A stretch of 5,952 bases of DNA, taken from contig CABQNA010000099.1 of the NCBI GenBank assembly GCA_902465425.1, forward strand, positions 1 to 5,952, given 5' to 3'. The stretch's first letter is position 1. Every line of letters starts with the position of its first letter. Shown here piece after piece: positions 1-5,734 of this stretch. The stretch comes from an uncultured Collinsella sp. (GTDB lineage Bacteria > Actinomycetota > Coriobacteriia > Coriobacteriales > Coriobacteriaceae). The notes beneath the pieces are model-generated. The model had not been told where the DNA came from. It did no database searches and was given only the letters and a program-made list of their open reading frames with translations. Position numbers and translations under genes: made by a program.

Positions 1-87
1 GTTGACGTTTAAGGAGATGTCCTTGATGGCGTGGATGGCGCCGTACCAGACGTTGATGTTGTAGACGGAAAGCATCGGCTCTGCCAT
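1..87 (-). CDS. livF: High-affinity branched-chain amino acid ABC transporter ATPase LivF, N-terminal fragment (cut by window edge)
   Basis: Only the first 29 codons are present (MAEPMLSVYNINVWYGAIHA...), and the frame is still open at base 1. The stretch LSVYNINVWYGAIHAIKDIS matches the first beta strand and A-loop region of LivF proteins, whose typical opening is LxVxxLxVxYGxIxALxxVS. The tyrosine at residue 15 is the likely A-loop aromatic that stacks on the ATP adenine. LivF is one of the two cytoplasmic ATPases that power LIV import. The ATG follows the livG TAA stop with no gap (TAAATG), and its ribosome binding site GGGGGAG lies inside the livG tail, so translation is probably coupled to livG. 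Met5 is a possible alternative start, but spacing favours Met1. The Walker motifs lie outside the window, so the name rests on this short match and on gene order. Confidence 0.85.
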   Translation of the reverse strand, partial: MAEPMLSVYNINVWYGAIHAIKDISLNVN

Positions 88-948
88 TTAGTTCTCCCCC
101 TTATCCTGCTTGCCCAGATACGCCTCGATAACAGCGTCGTTGTTCTGAATTTCCTCGGCCGTGCCCTTGGCGATGACCTTGCCAAAGTTAAGCACGCAGA
201 TGCCCTCGCAGATGTTCATGACGAGCGACATATCATGCTCGATAAGCATGATGGCGATGCCGAAGGTGTCGCGAATCTTGACGATGTTCGCCATGAGCTC
301 TGCGGTCTCGGACGGGTTCATGCCGGCGGCAGGTTCGTCGAGCAACAGCAGCTTGGGGTTGGTGGCAAGCGCGCGGACGATCTCCAGACGACGTTGGGCG
401 CCGTAAGGCAGCGATCCGGCCTGTTCATTTGCCAGGTGCTCCATGTCAAAAATGGACAGCAGCTCCATGGCGCGCTCGTGGGCGGCCTTCTCGTGCTTCC
501 AATACGTCGGCAGGCGCAGCACGCCCTCAAAGCCGGAGTAGCGCTCCTGGTTGTGCAGGCCGACCTTAACGTTGTCCTCCACCGTCATGGTGTTGAACAG
601 GCGAATGTTCTGGAACGTACGGGCAATACCCATGCGGTTGACCTGGTAGACCGACTTGCCCGAGGTGTCCTCACCGTCGAGCAGGATGGTGCCGTGCGTA
701 GGCTGGTACACCTTGGTGAGCAGGTTGAAGACCGTGGTCTTGCCGGCACCGTTGGGGCCGATGAGACCGGCGATCTCAGTCTTGCCGATGGTCAGGCTAA
801 AGTCATCGACTGCCTTAAGGCCGCCGAATTCAATGCCCAGGTGGATGCACTCGAGCGCCGGGCGCTGGCCCAGGTCGCGGTCGGGAACGATGGCGCCAGA
901 AGGATACGGGACCATCTTGCCCTTGTTGAACTCAAACTTACTGGGCAT
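88..948 (-). CDS. livG: Branched-chain amino acid ABC transporter ATPase LivG
   Basis: This cytoplasmic ATPase subunit of the LIV importer has 286 residues from the chosen start. All nucleotide-binding motifs are visible: Walker A GPNGAGKTT at about 64-72, Q-loop glutamine in ARTFQN near 113, signature LPYGAQRRLEI from about 180, Walker B LLLLDEP at 200-206, and the H-loop histidine in LIEHDMS near 238. AAGMNPSET right after Walker B and the long insert between the Q-loop and signature are typical of LivG rather than LivF. An upstream ATG at 975 is possible, but the ATG at 948 has a near-perfect GAAGGAGGT eight bases before it, so I use 948. The start overlaps the livM end by 11 bases. About 30 residues precede the usual LivG beginning (ALECIHLGIEFGG), making it longer than the roughly 255 residues common in the family. 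The signature reads YGAQ where many LivG proteins have YGQQ. Confidence 0.95.
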   Translation of the reverse strand: MPSKFEFNKGKMVPYPSGAIVPDRDLGQRPALECIHLGIEFGGLKAVDDFSLTIGKTEIAGLIGPNGAGKTTVFNLLTKVYQPTHGTILLDGEDTSGKSVYQVNRMGIARTFQNIRLFNTMTVEDNVKVGLHNQERYSGFEGVLRLPTYWKHEKAAHERAMELLSIFDMEHLANEQAGSLPYGAQRRLEIVRALATNPKLLLLDEPAAGMNPSETAELMANIVKIRDTFGIAIMLIEHDMSLVMNICEGICVLNFGKVIAKGTAEEIQNNDAVIEAYLGKQDKGEN

Positions 949-2026
949 CGGCTGCCACCTCCTTCTTGGAAGCAAAGCGGTCCTTAATGCGTGCGAAGAA
1001 CGCCTTGAGCTGCGGGTTGTTAGTAAAGACCATGACCAGAATCAACACGATGGCGTAGATGAGCATGCGGTAGTCCGAGAACTGACGGAGCAGCTCGGGG
1101 AGCACCGTGAGCAGCGCCGCGGCGATAACGGAGCCGCGCATGTTGCCCAGGCCGCCCAGGACCACGAACACCAGAATGAGGATGGACGTATTGAAGTCGA
1201 ACTTAGTGGCGGAAAGCTGCGAGAAGTTACCGCCGAACAGGGCTCCGGCAGCACCGGCGAGAGCAGCGGAAACCACGAAGGCGATCATGCGGTACTGGGT
1301 GACGGAGATGCCCACAGACTCGGCAGCGATCTTGTTGTCGCGCACGGCAATAATGGCACGACCGGTACGGCTGCGAACCAGGTTGAGCACAATCACGAGC
1401 GCGACCATAACCAGGATTGCGCCGGCAAGGAAGGTCGAATAGGTCGACACGCCCGATGCGCCCTGCGCGCCCTTGATGATGGCGGTGCCGTCCTCGAGCA
1501 GGTGCAGGTCGTCGATCGTAGAGTTACCCGTGATGTTAAAGATCACATGCAGGCCGCGGGAATCGACGCCCACAATGAGGCAGGTGACGACCTCTTTGAT
1601 AATCTCGCCAAAAGCCAGGGTCACAATAGCCAGATAGTCGCCGCTCAAGCGCAGGACCGGGATACCGATCAAGAAGCCCAAGATGGCAGCGGCGATAGCG
1701 CCGACCACAATGCTGATGATCAGACGCATCGGATCGGACGGAACGGTGCTCTCCAGCGCGACGGCAGTGACGATGCCCGTATAGGCACCCACGCTCATAA
1801 AGCCCGCGTGGCCCAGCGACAAGTCGCCCGCGATGCCGACGACGAGGTTAAGGGAGATGGCCATGACGATATAGGCCGTGATGGGAACCAGCTGACCGGC
1901 GATCATGCGCGGGATCATGTGGTTGGACTGCATAAAGAACACGATGGCGAACGCCACAACGCACATGGCGTACGTGACAAAGTCGTGACGCGTCTGCTTG
2001 TCTTTAAGAAACTTCATAACGCTCAC
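938..2026 (-). CDS. livM: Branched-chain amino acid ABC transporter permease LivM
   Basis: This integral membrane subunit of 362 residues forms the transport channel with LivH. Family marks are a conserved N-terminal stretch (SLNLVVGIAGDLSLGHAGF, about 58-76), RLSGDYLAIVTLAFGEI at about 126-142, a cytoplasmic coupling loop VRSRTGRAIIAVRDN at about 217-231 leading into AAESVGI, and VVLGGLGNMRGSVIAA near 288-303. Hydrophobic segments lie roughly at 17-32, 42-65, 72-92, 101-123, 130-152, 197-216, 245-265, 280-312 and 320-335. The tail is charged (ARIKDRFASKKE) and probably cytoplasmic. The first possible start is a GTG that directly follows the livH TAG stop; an ATG three codons later (2015-2017, MKFLKDK) is equally plausible because AGGTGA sits upstream of it. 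The gene overlaps livG by 11 bases. The product assignment is firm; the exact start is not. Confidence 0.94.
   Translation of the reverse strand: MSVMKFLKDKQTRHDFVTYAMCVVAFAIVFFMQSNHMIPRMIAGQLVPITAYIVMAISLNLVVGIAGDLSLGHAGFMSVGAYTGIVTAVALESTVPSDPMRLIISIVVGAIAAAILGFLIGIPVLRLSGDYLAIVTLAFGEIIKEVVTCLIVGVDSRGLHVIFNITGNSTIDDLHLLEDGTAIIKGAQGASGVSTYSTFLAGAILVMVALVIVLNLVRSRTGRAIIAVRDNKIAAESVGISVTQYRMIAFVVSAALAGAAGALFGGNFSQLSATKFDFNTSILILVFVVLGGLGNMRGSVIAAALLTVLPELLRQFSDYRMLIYAIVLILVMVFTNNPQLKAFFARIKDRFASKKEVAADAQ
957..965 (-). promoter_or_regulatory. Strong ribosome binding site that sets the livG start
   Basis: On the minus strand this reads GAAGGAGGT, eight bases before the ATG at 948. It lies inside the end of livM. 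It favours the internal ATG over the longer reading frame beginning at 975, which would add nine residues (MLPRRRWQP) and place the site inside the gene. Confidence 0.85.
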
Positions 2027-2908
2027 CTACACCTTCTCGGGGACGTACTTGCCCAAGAGGCCGGCAGGCTTGACGAGCAGGACGATGATCAAAACACCAA
2101 AGACGATGGAGTTGGCAAGGCTCGTGGAAATGTAAGCCTGCGCCATCGCCTCGATGATGCCGATGAGAATGCCGCCGACAAAGGCACCGGGGATGGAGCC
2201 GATGCCGCCGAAAACGGCAGCGTCGAAGGCCTTGATGCCAGGCATGGCGCCCGTGGTGGGCTGCAGGACCGGCGAGTAGGAGCACAGGAGCACGCCGGCG
2301 ATGGCAGCGAGGGCGGAGCCGATGGCGAACGTCATCGAGATGGTGCGGTTGACGTTGATGCCCATGAGCTGAGCGGCGGCCTTGTCCTCGGACACGGCGC
2401 GCATGGCCTTGCCCATCTTGGTCTTACCTGTAAAGAACATCAGGCCGGCCATGATAACCAGGCAGGCGACGATGGTGACGAGCGAGACGGCGCTTACGTT
2501 AAACTTGGCCAAGAACTCCGGCACCGGGAAGGTGACGAGCGAAGTGAAGTTCTTGGGCGTGGCGCCCCACAGAAGCTGCGCGGCGTTCTGCAGGAAGTAA
2601 GACACGCCGATGGCCGTGATCAGAACGGCCAGCGGGCCCGCTTGGCGCAGCGGCTTATAGGCCAGACCCTCAATGAGAACACCGAGAACCGTGCAGACCA
2701 CACAAGAGAGAACTACAGATACCCAGCCCGGGAGGCCGAGATACGACGTGGCGCAGAACGAGACATAGGCACCGACCATGATGACATCGCCGTGAGCGAA
2801 GTTGAGCATCTTGGCGATACCGTAGACCATGGTGTAGCCCAACGCGATGATGGCGTAGACGCTGCCCATGGACAGGCCGTTGACCAGGTATTGGATAAAG
2901 ACCGTCAT
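2027..2908 (-). CDS. livH: Branched-chain amino acid ABC transporter permease LivH
   Basis: This is the second membrane permease of the LIV importer, 293 residues from the chosen start. Recognisable family stretches are GSVYAIIALGYTMVYGIAK (15-33), NFAHGDVIMVGAY (36-48), YKPLR (84-88), LITAIGVSYFLQN (96-108), the cytoplasmic coupling helix TKMGKAMRAVSEDKAAAQLMG (163-183), AVFGGIGSIPGAFVGG (231-246) and the closing KPAGLLGK (280-287). Eight or so hydrophobic segments fit the fold. The open frame extends upstream to 3001, but that 31-residue extension crosses a stem-loop and reads as non-coding. The ATG at 2908 is preceded by AAAGGGGG nine bases upstream, and an ATG three codons earlier abuts that site too closely to be used. 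It lies 139 bases downstream of livK copy 1 and directly abuts livM. Confidence 0.95.
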   Translation of the reverse strand: MTVFIQYLVNGLSMGSVYAIIALGYTMVYGIAKMLNFAHGDVIMVGAYVSFCATSYLGLPGWVSVVLSCVVCTVLGVLIEGLAYKPLRQAGPLAVLITAIGVSYFLQNAAQLLWGATPKNFTSLVTFPVPEFLAKFNVSAVSLVTIVACLVIMAGLMFFTGKTKMGKAMRAVSEDKAAAQLMGINVNRTISMTFAIGSALAAIAGVLLCSYSPVLQPTTGAMPGIKAFDAAVFGGIGSIPGAFVGGILIGIIEAMAQAYISTSLANSIVFGVLIIVLLVKPAGLLGKYVPEKV

Positions 2909-2917
2909 GTTCCACAT

Positions 2918-2925
2918 CCCCCTTT
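2918..2925 (-). promoter_or_regulatory. Ribosome binding site that sets the livH start
   Basis: On the minus strand this reads AAAGGGGG, nine bases before the ATG at 2908. The nearer in-frame ATG at 2917 begins immediately after the G-run, which leaves no spacing, so MTVFIQYL is the likely N terminus. Confidence 0.75.
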
Positions 2926-2954
2926 CGAATAGGTTTCCAGTTAATGTATGAAAC

Positions 2955-2974
2955 AGGGACGTTACACTGTCCCT
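2955..2974 (-). repeat. Small inverted repeat in the livK-livH spacer
   Basis: AGGGAC and GTCCCT form a 6-bp perfect stem around an 8-base loop, about 45 bases before the livH start. On the minus strand it is followed by GTTTC, with no real T-run. It is the second stem in this 139-base spacer. It could stabilise the downstream message or be an operator; the sequence does not say which. Confidence 0.45.
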
Positions 2975-2984
2975 AGATACCAAG

Positions 2985-3016
2985 CAAGCAGGGAAGGCCA
3001 AAACCTCCCCTGCTTG
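2985..3016 (-). terminator. Intercistronic stem-loop after livK copy 1 (processing or partial terminator)
   Basis: The arms at 2985-2997 and 3004-3016 make a 13-bp stem around a 6-base loop. In the minus-strand RNA the one imperfect position is a G-U wobble, so the whole stem pairs; on the plus strand the same position is an A-C mismatch. This points to a structure selected in the livK-to-livH transcript. It starts about 30 bases after the livK stop and lacks the following U-run of a classic intrinsic terminator. It may therefore act as a partial stop or as a barrier that protects the livK message from 3' decay, giving more binding protein than permease. The effect is inferred. Confidence 0.7.
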
Positions 3017-3047
3017 GGATCAAAACCGCTCTATGTAAGGCGGCCAA

Positions 3048-4235
3048 TTAGGCCTGTACGTACTTGCCGTCGGTGATGACGTACGCCGTGGGCTCCTTCT
3101 GGACCTGGCCCTTATCGTTCCAGGTGAGCTTGCCGGTCAGACCGTCAACGGTAATCTTGAGCATAGCCTTGGACAGCTTCTCGGCGACCTCGGTCGGATC
3201 GGCGTCGACACCAAGACCGGCCTCCTTGACGGCCTCGGCCACTGCGTGCACGCCGTCGTAGGCGTCGGCGGCAAACTGGTCGGGGGTATCGCCGTACTTA
3301 TCCTTGTAAGCGTTAACGAAGTCGGCGTTCTTCTCGTCGTCGGCGGAGAACGGGGTCATGAGCAGCAGGCCCTCAGCAAGAGAGGTATCGAAGCCCTCAA
3401 CGCCCAGGATGCCGTCCATGCCGTCGCAGCCCATCATCTTGACGTCGTAGCCCATGTCCTTGGCGTTCTTGAGCAGGACGGACGCCGGCGTGTAGTAGAT
3501 CGGCGCAAAGATCATGGTGGCGCCGGCCTGCTTGGCCTTGGTCAGCTGGTTGGTAAAGCTCGTGGCGGAGTCGTCCTTAAAGGTCTCCTCGTCAACAATC
3601 TCGAGCTTGGACTCAGCGGCCTGGGCCTTAAAGGAATCTGCGATGCCCGAAGAATAGGCGTCGCCGGAGTTATAGAACAGCACGAACTTCTCGTCCGCAT
3701 ACTTCTGCGCCAGGAACTTGGCAGCGTTGACACCCTGGTTGGGGTCGGTGAAGCAAACCTGGAAGACGCAATCCTTGCCGTCGGTGACGTCCTCGGAGGA
3801 CGCGGACGGGGTGATCATGAACGTCTTGGGGTCGTTACCGCACTCGGCGGCAACGGCAACCGACGCACCCGTGGTGGTCGGGCCGACGAGGGCCTGCATG
3901 CCCCAGTCGAGCAGGGTGTTGAAGGCGTTGACGGCCTTCTCGCCGTCGGCCTGGTCATCCTCGGCCTTGCTGGCAAGCGGCAGCTCCTTGGTCGAGAAAT
4001 CCTTGCAGCCAAGCTCGACACCCTGGGTAACGGACTTGCCGTAGGACGCGTTGGCGCCGGTCAGCGGGCCGATGGTACCGATCTTAAACGAAGCGTCGCT
4101 CGAAGCGGAACCGCTGTCGCCGCCGTTGGAGGAGCAGCCAGCTAGAATGGACATCGCCCCCAGACCTGCTGCGCTCGCGATAACGCTCCTGCGATTCATA
4201 ACAGGGTTCAATGACTTACCGGTGAGGCTCGACAT
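3048..4235 (-). CDS. livK: Branched-chain amino acid ABC transporter substrate-binding lipoprotein (LivK-like, copy 1)
   Basis: This 395-residue type I periplasmic-binding-fold protein captures amino acids outside the cell and docks on LivHM. The N terminus has NRR (14-16), a hydrophobic stretch and the lipobox LAGC with lipid-anchor Cys34, then a Gly/Ser/Asp linker and the mature domain from FKIGTIGPLTG (50). Likely ligand-site segments by comparison with LivJ are ITPSASSED (141-149), FYNSGDAYSSG (187-197), FAPIYYTPASVLL (243-255) and GCDGMDG (269-275), where Asp271 aligns with the LivJ glutamate that binds the ligand amine. The start has AGAGGAGAG about seven bases upstream; the next Met (13) has no ribosome binding site. 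The mature part carries five cysteines besides the anchor (77, 132, 156, 161, 270), more than copy 2. The ligand cannot be fixed from sequence: Leu/Ile/Val is likely, other amino acids possible. Confidence 0.93.
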   Translation of the reverse strand: MSSLTGKSLNPVMNRRSVIASAAGLGAMSILAGCSSNGGDSGSASSDASFKIGTIGPLTGANASYGKSVTQGVELGCKDFSTKELPLASKAEDDQADGEKAVNAFNTLLDWGMQALVGPTTTGASVAVAAECGNDPKTFMITPSASSEDVTDGKDCVFQVCFTDPNQGVNAAKFLAQKYADEKFVLFYNSGDAYSSGIADSFKAQAAESKLEIVDEETFKDDSATSFTNQLTKAKQAGATMIFAPIYYTPASVLLKNAKDMGYDVKMMGCDGMDGILGVEGFDTSLAEGLLLMTPFSADDEKNADFVNAYKDKYGDTPDQFAADAYDGVHAVAEAVKEAGLGVDADPTEVAEKLSKAMLKITVDGLTGKLTWNDKGQVQKEPTAYVITDGKYVQA

Positions 4236-4256
4236 GCGGCTCTCCTCTCAAATCTC

Positions 4257-4277
4257 GTCGGGTTTCGGTTACCCGAC
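4257..4277 (-). repeat. Leader stem-loop just upstream of livK copy 1
   Basis: GTCGGGT and ACCCGAC make a perfect 7-bp stem around a 7-base loop, ending about eight bases before the GAGAGGAGAG ribosome binding site of livK copy 1. No U-run follows on the minus strand, so it is not an intrinsic terminator. It most likely shapes or stabilises the 5' untranslated region. Confidence 0.55.
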
Positions 4278-4288
4278 AGGCCATCCTT

Positions 4289-4302
4289 CGCCGTGTTCGG
4301 CG
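4289..4302 (-). repeat. Second leader stem-loop upstream of livK copy 1
   Basis: CGCCG and CGGCG form a perfect 5-bp GC-only stem closed by a 4-base loop (AACA on the minus strand). It sits 11 bases upstream of the 7-bp leader stem, so the livK copy 1 leader would hold two hairpins in a row if transcription starts upstream of about 4303. Confidence 0.45.
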
Positions 4303-4370
4303 TTCGCAAAATACTAGACGCTTTAGTTAAGGAAAGTGGCGATTATTTCAACTTTTCTTTTGCTTTGTCC

Positions 4371-4417
4371 ATTTATCCATATTTATGCGTATTTCTATCA
4401 GTTTATGCAGTTTAGCC
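4371..4417. repeat. Array of about 10-bp phased direct repeats upstream of livK copy 1
   Basis: The plus strand reads in 10-base units: ATTTATCCAT (4371), ATTTATGCGT (4381), a degenerate ATTTCTATCA (4391) and GTTTATGCAG (4401), followed by TTTAGCC at 4411. The core TTTATSC recurs at offsets of 10 and 20 bases, and the last, weaker copy is 9 bases further on. One helical turn between copies puts them on the same DNA face. The array is in the AT-rich part of the spacer, about 136 bases upstream of the livK copy 1 start, where an activator or repressor would bind. The binding protein is unknown; curved DNA or an UP-like element is the alternative. Confidence 0.5.
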
Positions 4418-4468
4418 ACTTTATTATGTGAAAGTAATGTTTCTGTTCTGTTACAAGCGTCCTTGCCT

Positions 4469-4503
4469 TGCATAGAACGGCCCCACCGGTCTCGTTATAT
4501 GCA
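4469..4503 (-). repeat. Imperfect stem-loop directly after the livK copy 2 stop codon
   Basis: TGCATA (4469-4474) pairs with TATGCA (4498-4503), and after one mismatch AACG (4476-4479) pairs with CGTT (4493-4496), with a weak GC-rich interior. The structure begins one base after the TAA stop. No U-run follows on the minus strand. Its placement matches the stem-loop after livK copy 1, which suggests message stabilisation or partial termination between the two binding-protein genes. Confidence 0.5.
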
Positions 4504-4504
4504 C

Positions 4505-5671
4505 TTAGGCGGCGATGTACTTGCCGTCCTGAATCACATAGGCCGTAGCGGGCTTCTCGACTTGGCCTTCGTCGTTCCACGTGAGCTCGCCCGTCAGGCC
4601 CTCGATTTTGATCTTGCGCATGGCCTTGGCAAGGTCGTCGGCAATGTCGGCATCGTCGGCCGTAAGGTCGATGCCCGCTTTATCGATAGCCTCGACGATT
4701 GCGTGGACGCAATCGTAGGCGTCGGCGGCAAACTGGTTAGGCGTCTCGTCGTAGGCATCCTTATAGGCCTTGACGAAGTCGGCATTCTTCTCGTCGTCAG
4801 CCGAAAACGGGGTCATGAGCAGTACGCCCTCGGCAAGAGAGGTATCGAAACCTTCCACAGAGAGCAGGCCGTCCATGCCGTCGGTACCCATGAGCGTCAT
4901 GTCGTAGCCCATGTCCTTGGCGTTCTTGAGCAAAACGGACGCCGGCGTGTAGTAGATCGGGGCAAAGATGAGCGTGGCACCGGCCTCCTTGGCCTTGGTC
5001 AGCTGGTTGGTAAAACTCGTGGAAGAGTCGTCCTTAAAGGTTTCGGTATCGACGATATCGAGCTTGGACGTCTTGGCCTGCTCGGCAAAAGCGTCGGCAA
5101 CGCCCGAGCTATACGTATCGCCGGAGTTGTAGAACAGGGCGATCTTGGCATCCGCGTACTTCTCGGCCAAGAACTTCGCGGCGCTGGCGCCCATGGTGGG
5201 ATCGGTGAAGCAAACCTGAAAGACCGTGGTCTTGTCCTTGGTGACGTCGAGCGACGAGGCCGAAGGCGTAACCATGAGCATGTCATCGGCAATCTCGCCC
5301 GAGACGGCGACGGCGGCACCAGTCGTGACGGGGCCGACGAGCGCCTGCATGCCCCAGTCGCACAGGGTATTGAAGGCGTTGATAGCCTTCTCGCCGTCGG
5401 CGACATCGTCCTCGGACTTAAGCGAGAGTTTGAGGTCCTTGGTCGAGAAATCCTTGGCGGCGAGCTTGGCACCCTTCTCGGCCGAAACGCCATAGGTTGC
5501 CGCGGCGCCGGTCAGAGGGCCGATGACACCGATCTTGAAGGTCTTGCCGTCATCGGCGGAGCCATCGTCAGAACCACCCGACGAGCAACCGGCAAGCGCG
5601 ACGGTGCTGCCGAGCGCCGCGGCGCCAACCAAGAAACTCCTGCGGTTAAGTACGTTGTTGATGCTAAACAT
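4505..5671 (-). CDS. livK: Branched-chain amino acid ABC transporter substrate-binding lipoprotein (LivK-like, copy 2)
   Basis: This 388-residue paralogue of the neighbouring binding protein is the first gene of the cluster. The N terminus MFSINNVLNRRSFLVGAAAL resembles a Tat signal (RRSFL), followed by the lipobox LAGC with lipid-anchor Cys29, an Asp/Ser/Gly linker, and the mature domain from FKIGVIGPLTG (45). Likely ligand-site segments are VTPSASSLD (134-142), FYNSGDTYSSG (180-190), FAPIYYTPASVLL (236-248) and GTDGMDG (262-268). The frame is open upstream to 5737, but the ATG at 5671 has AAAAGGGGG five bases before it, and the upstream 22 residues run through a leader hairpin, so 5671 is preferred. 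It lacks most of the extra cysteines of copy 1, having 104, 154 and 321. It lies 269 bases upstream of copy 1. E. coli likewise has two binding proteins, LivJ and LivK, for one transporter. Confidence 0.93.
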   Translation of the reverse strand: MFSINNVLNRRSFLVGAAALGSTVALAGCSSGGSDDGSADDGKTFKIGVIGPLTGAAATYGVSAEKGAKLAAKDFSTKDLKLSLKSEDDVADGEKAINAFNTLCDWGMQALVGPVTTGAAVAVSGEIADDMLMVTPSASSLDVTKDKTTVFQVCFTDPTMGASAAKFLAEKYADAKIALFYNSGDTYSSGVADAFAEQAKTSKLDIVDTETFKDDSSTSFTNQLTKAKEAGATLIFAPIYYTPASVLLKNAKDMGYDMTLMGTDGMDGLLSVEGFDTSLAEGVLLMTPFSADDEKNADFVKAYKDAYDETPNQFAADAYDCVHAIVEAIDKAGIDLTADDADIADDLAKAMRKIKIEGLTGELTWNDEGQVEKPATAYVIQDGKYIAA

Positions 5672-5676
5672 GGTGT

Positions 5677-5685
5677 CCCCCTTTT
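5677..5685 (-). promoter_or_regulatory. Ribosome binding site that sets the livK copy 2 start
   Basis: On the minus strand this reads AAAAGGGGG, followed by ACACC and the ATG at 5671. It favours MFSINNVL as the N terminus, which also gives a signal peptide of normal length; the longer frame from 5737 would add 22 residues before it. The livH site (AAAGGGGG) is nearly the same. Confidence 0.8.
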
Positions 5686-5689
5686 CGCT

Positions 5690-5704
5690 GGCCGCGGTGC
5701 GGCC
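5690..5704 (-). repeat. GC-only leader hairpin next to the livK copy 2 ribosome binding site
   Basis: GGCCGC (5690-5695) and GCGGCC (5699-5704) make a perfect 6-bp GC-only stem with a 3-base loop, ending four bases before the ribosome binding site on the minus strand. It would form in the 5' untranslated region and could protect the message end or tune ribosome access. Confidence 0.5.
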
Positions 5705-5734
5705 GTCTTGCGGTACAGGGCAAACCTTATGGTG

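Noticed and set aside
656..2932. A 758-codon open frame on the plus strand.
   Set aside because: It lies antisense to livG, livM and livH, whose products show clear family motifs, and its translation is low-complexity (rich in His, Asp, Gly, Arg). It is a by-product of GC-rich third codon positions.
2909..3001. A 31-residue N-terminal extension of LivH.
   Set aside because: It crosses the intercistronic stem-loops, does not look like LivH, and the ATG at 2908 has a better ribosome binding site.
3246..4145. A 299-codon open frame on the plus strand.
   Set aside because: It is antisense to livK copy 1, with Val/Gly/Leu-rich translation like the other antisense frame over copy 2. The likeness comes from the two livK genes being paralogues.
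4311..4351. A livK copy 1 promoter made of TTGAAA (4346-4351) with TAACTA or TTAACT (around 4324-4330), or TAGTAT (4311-4316).
   Set aside because: TTGAAA is a fair -35, but the -10 boxes at 15-16 bases match poorly, and TAGTAT is 29 bases away. A promoter probably lies here but I cannot place it.
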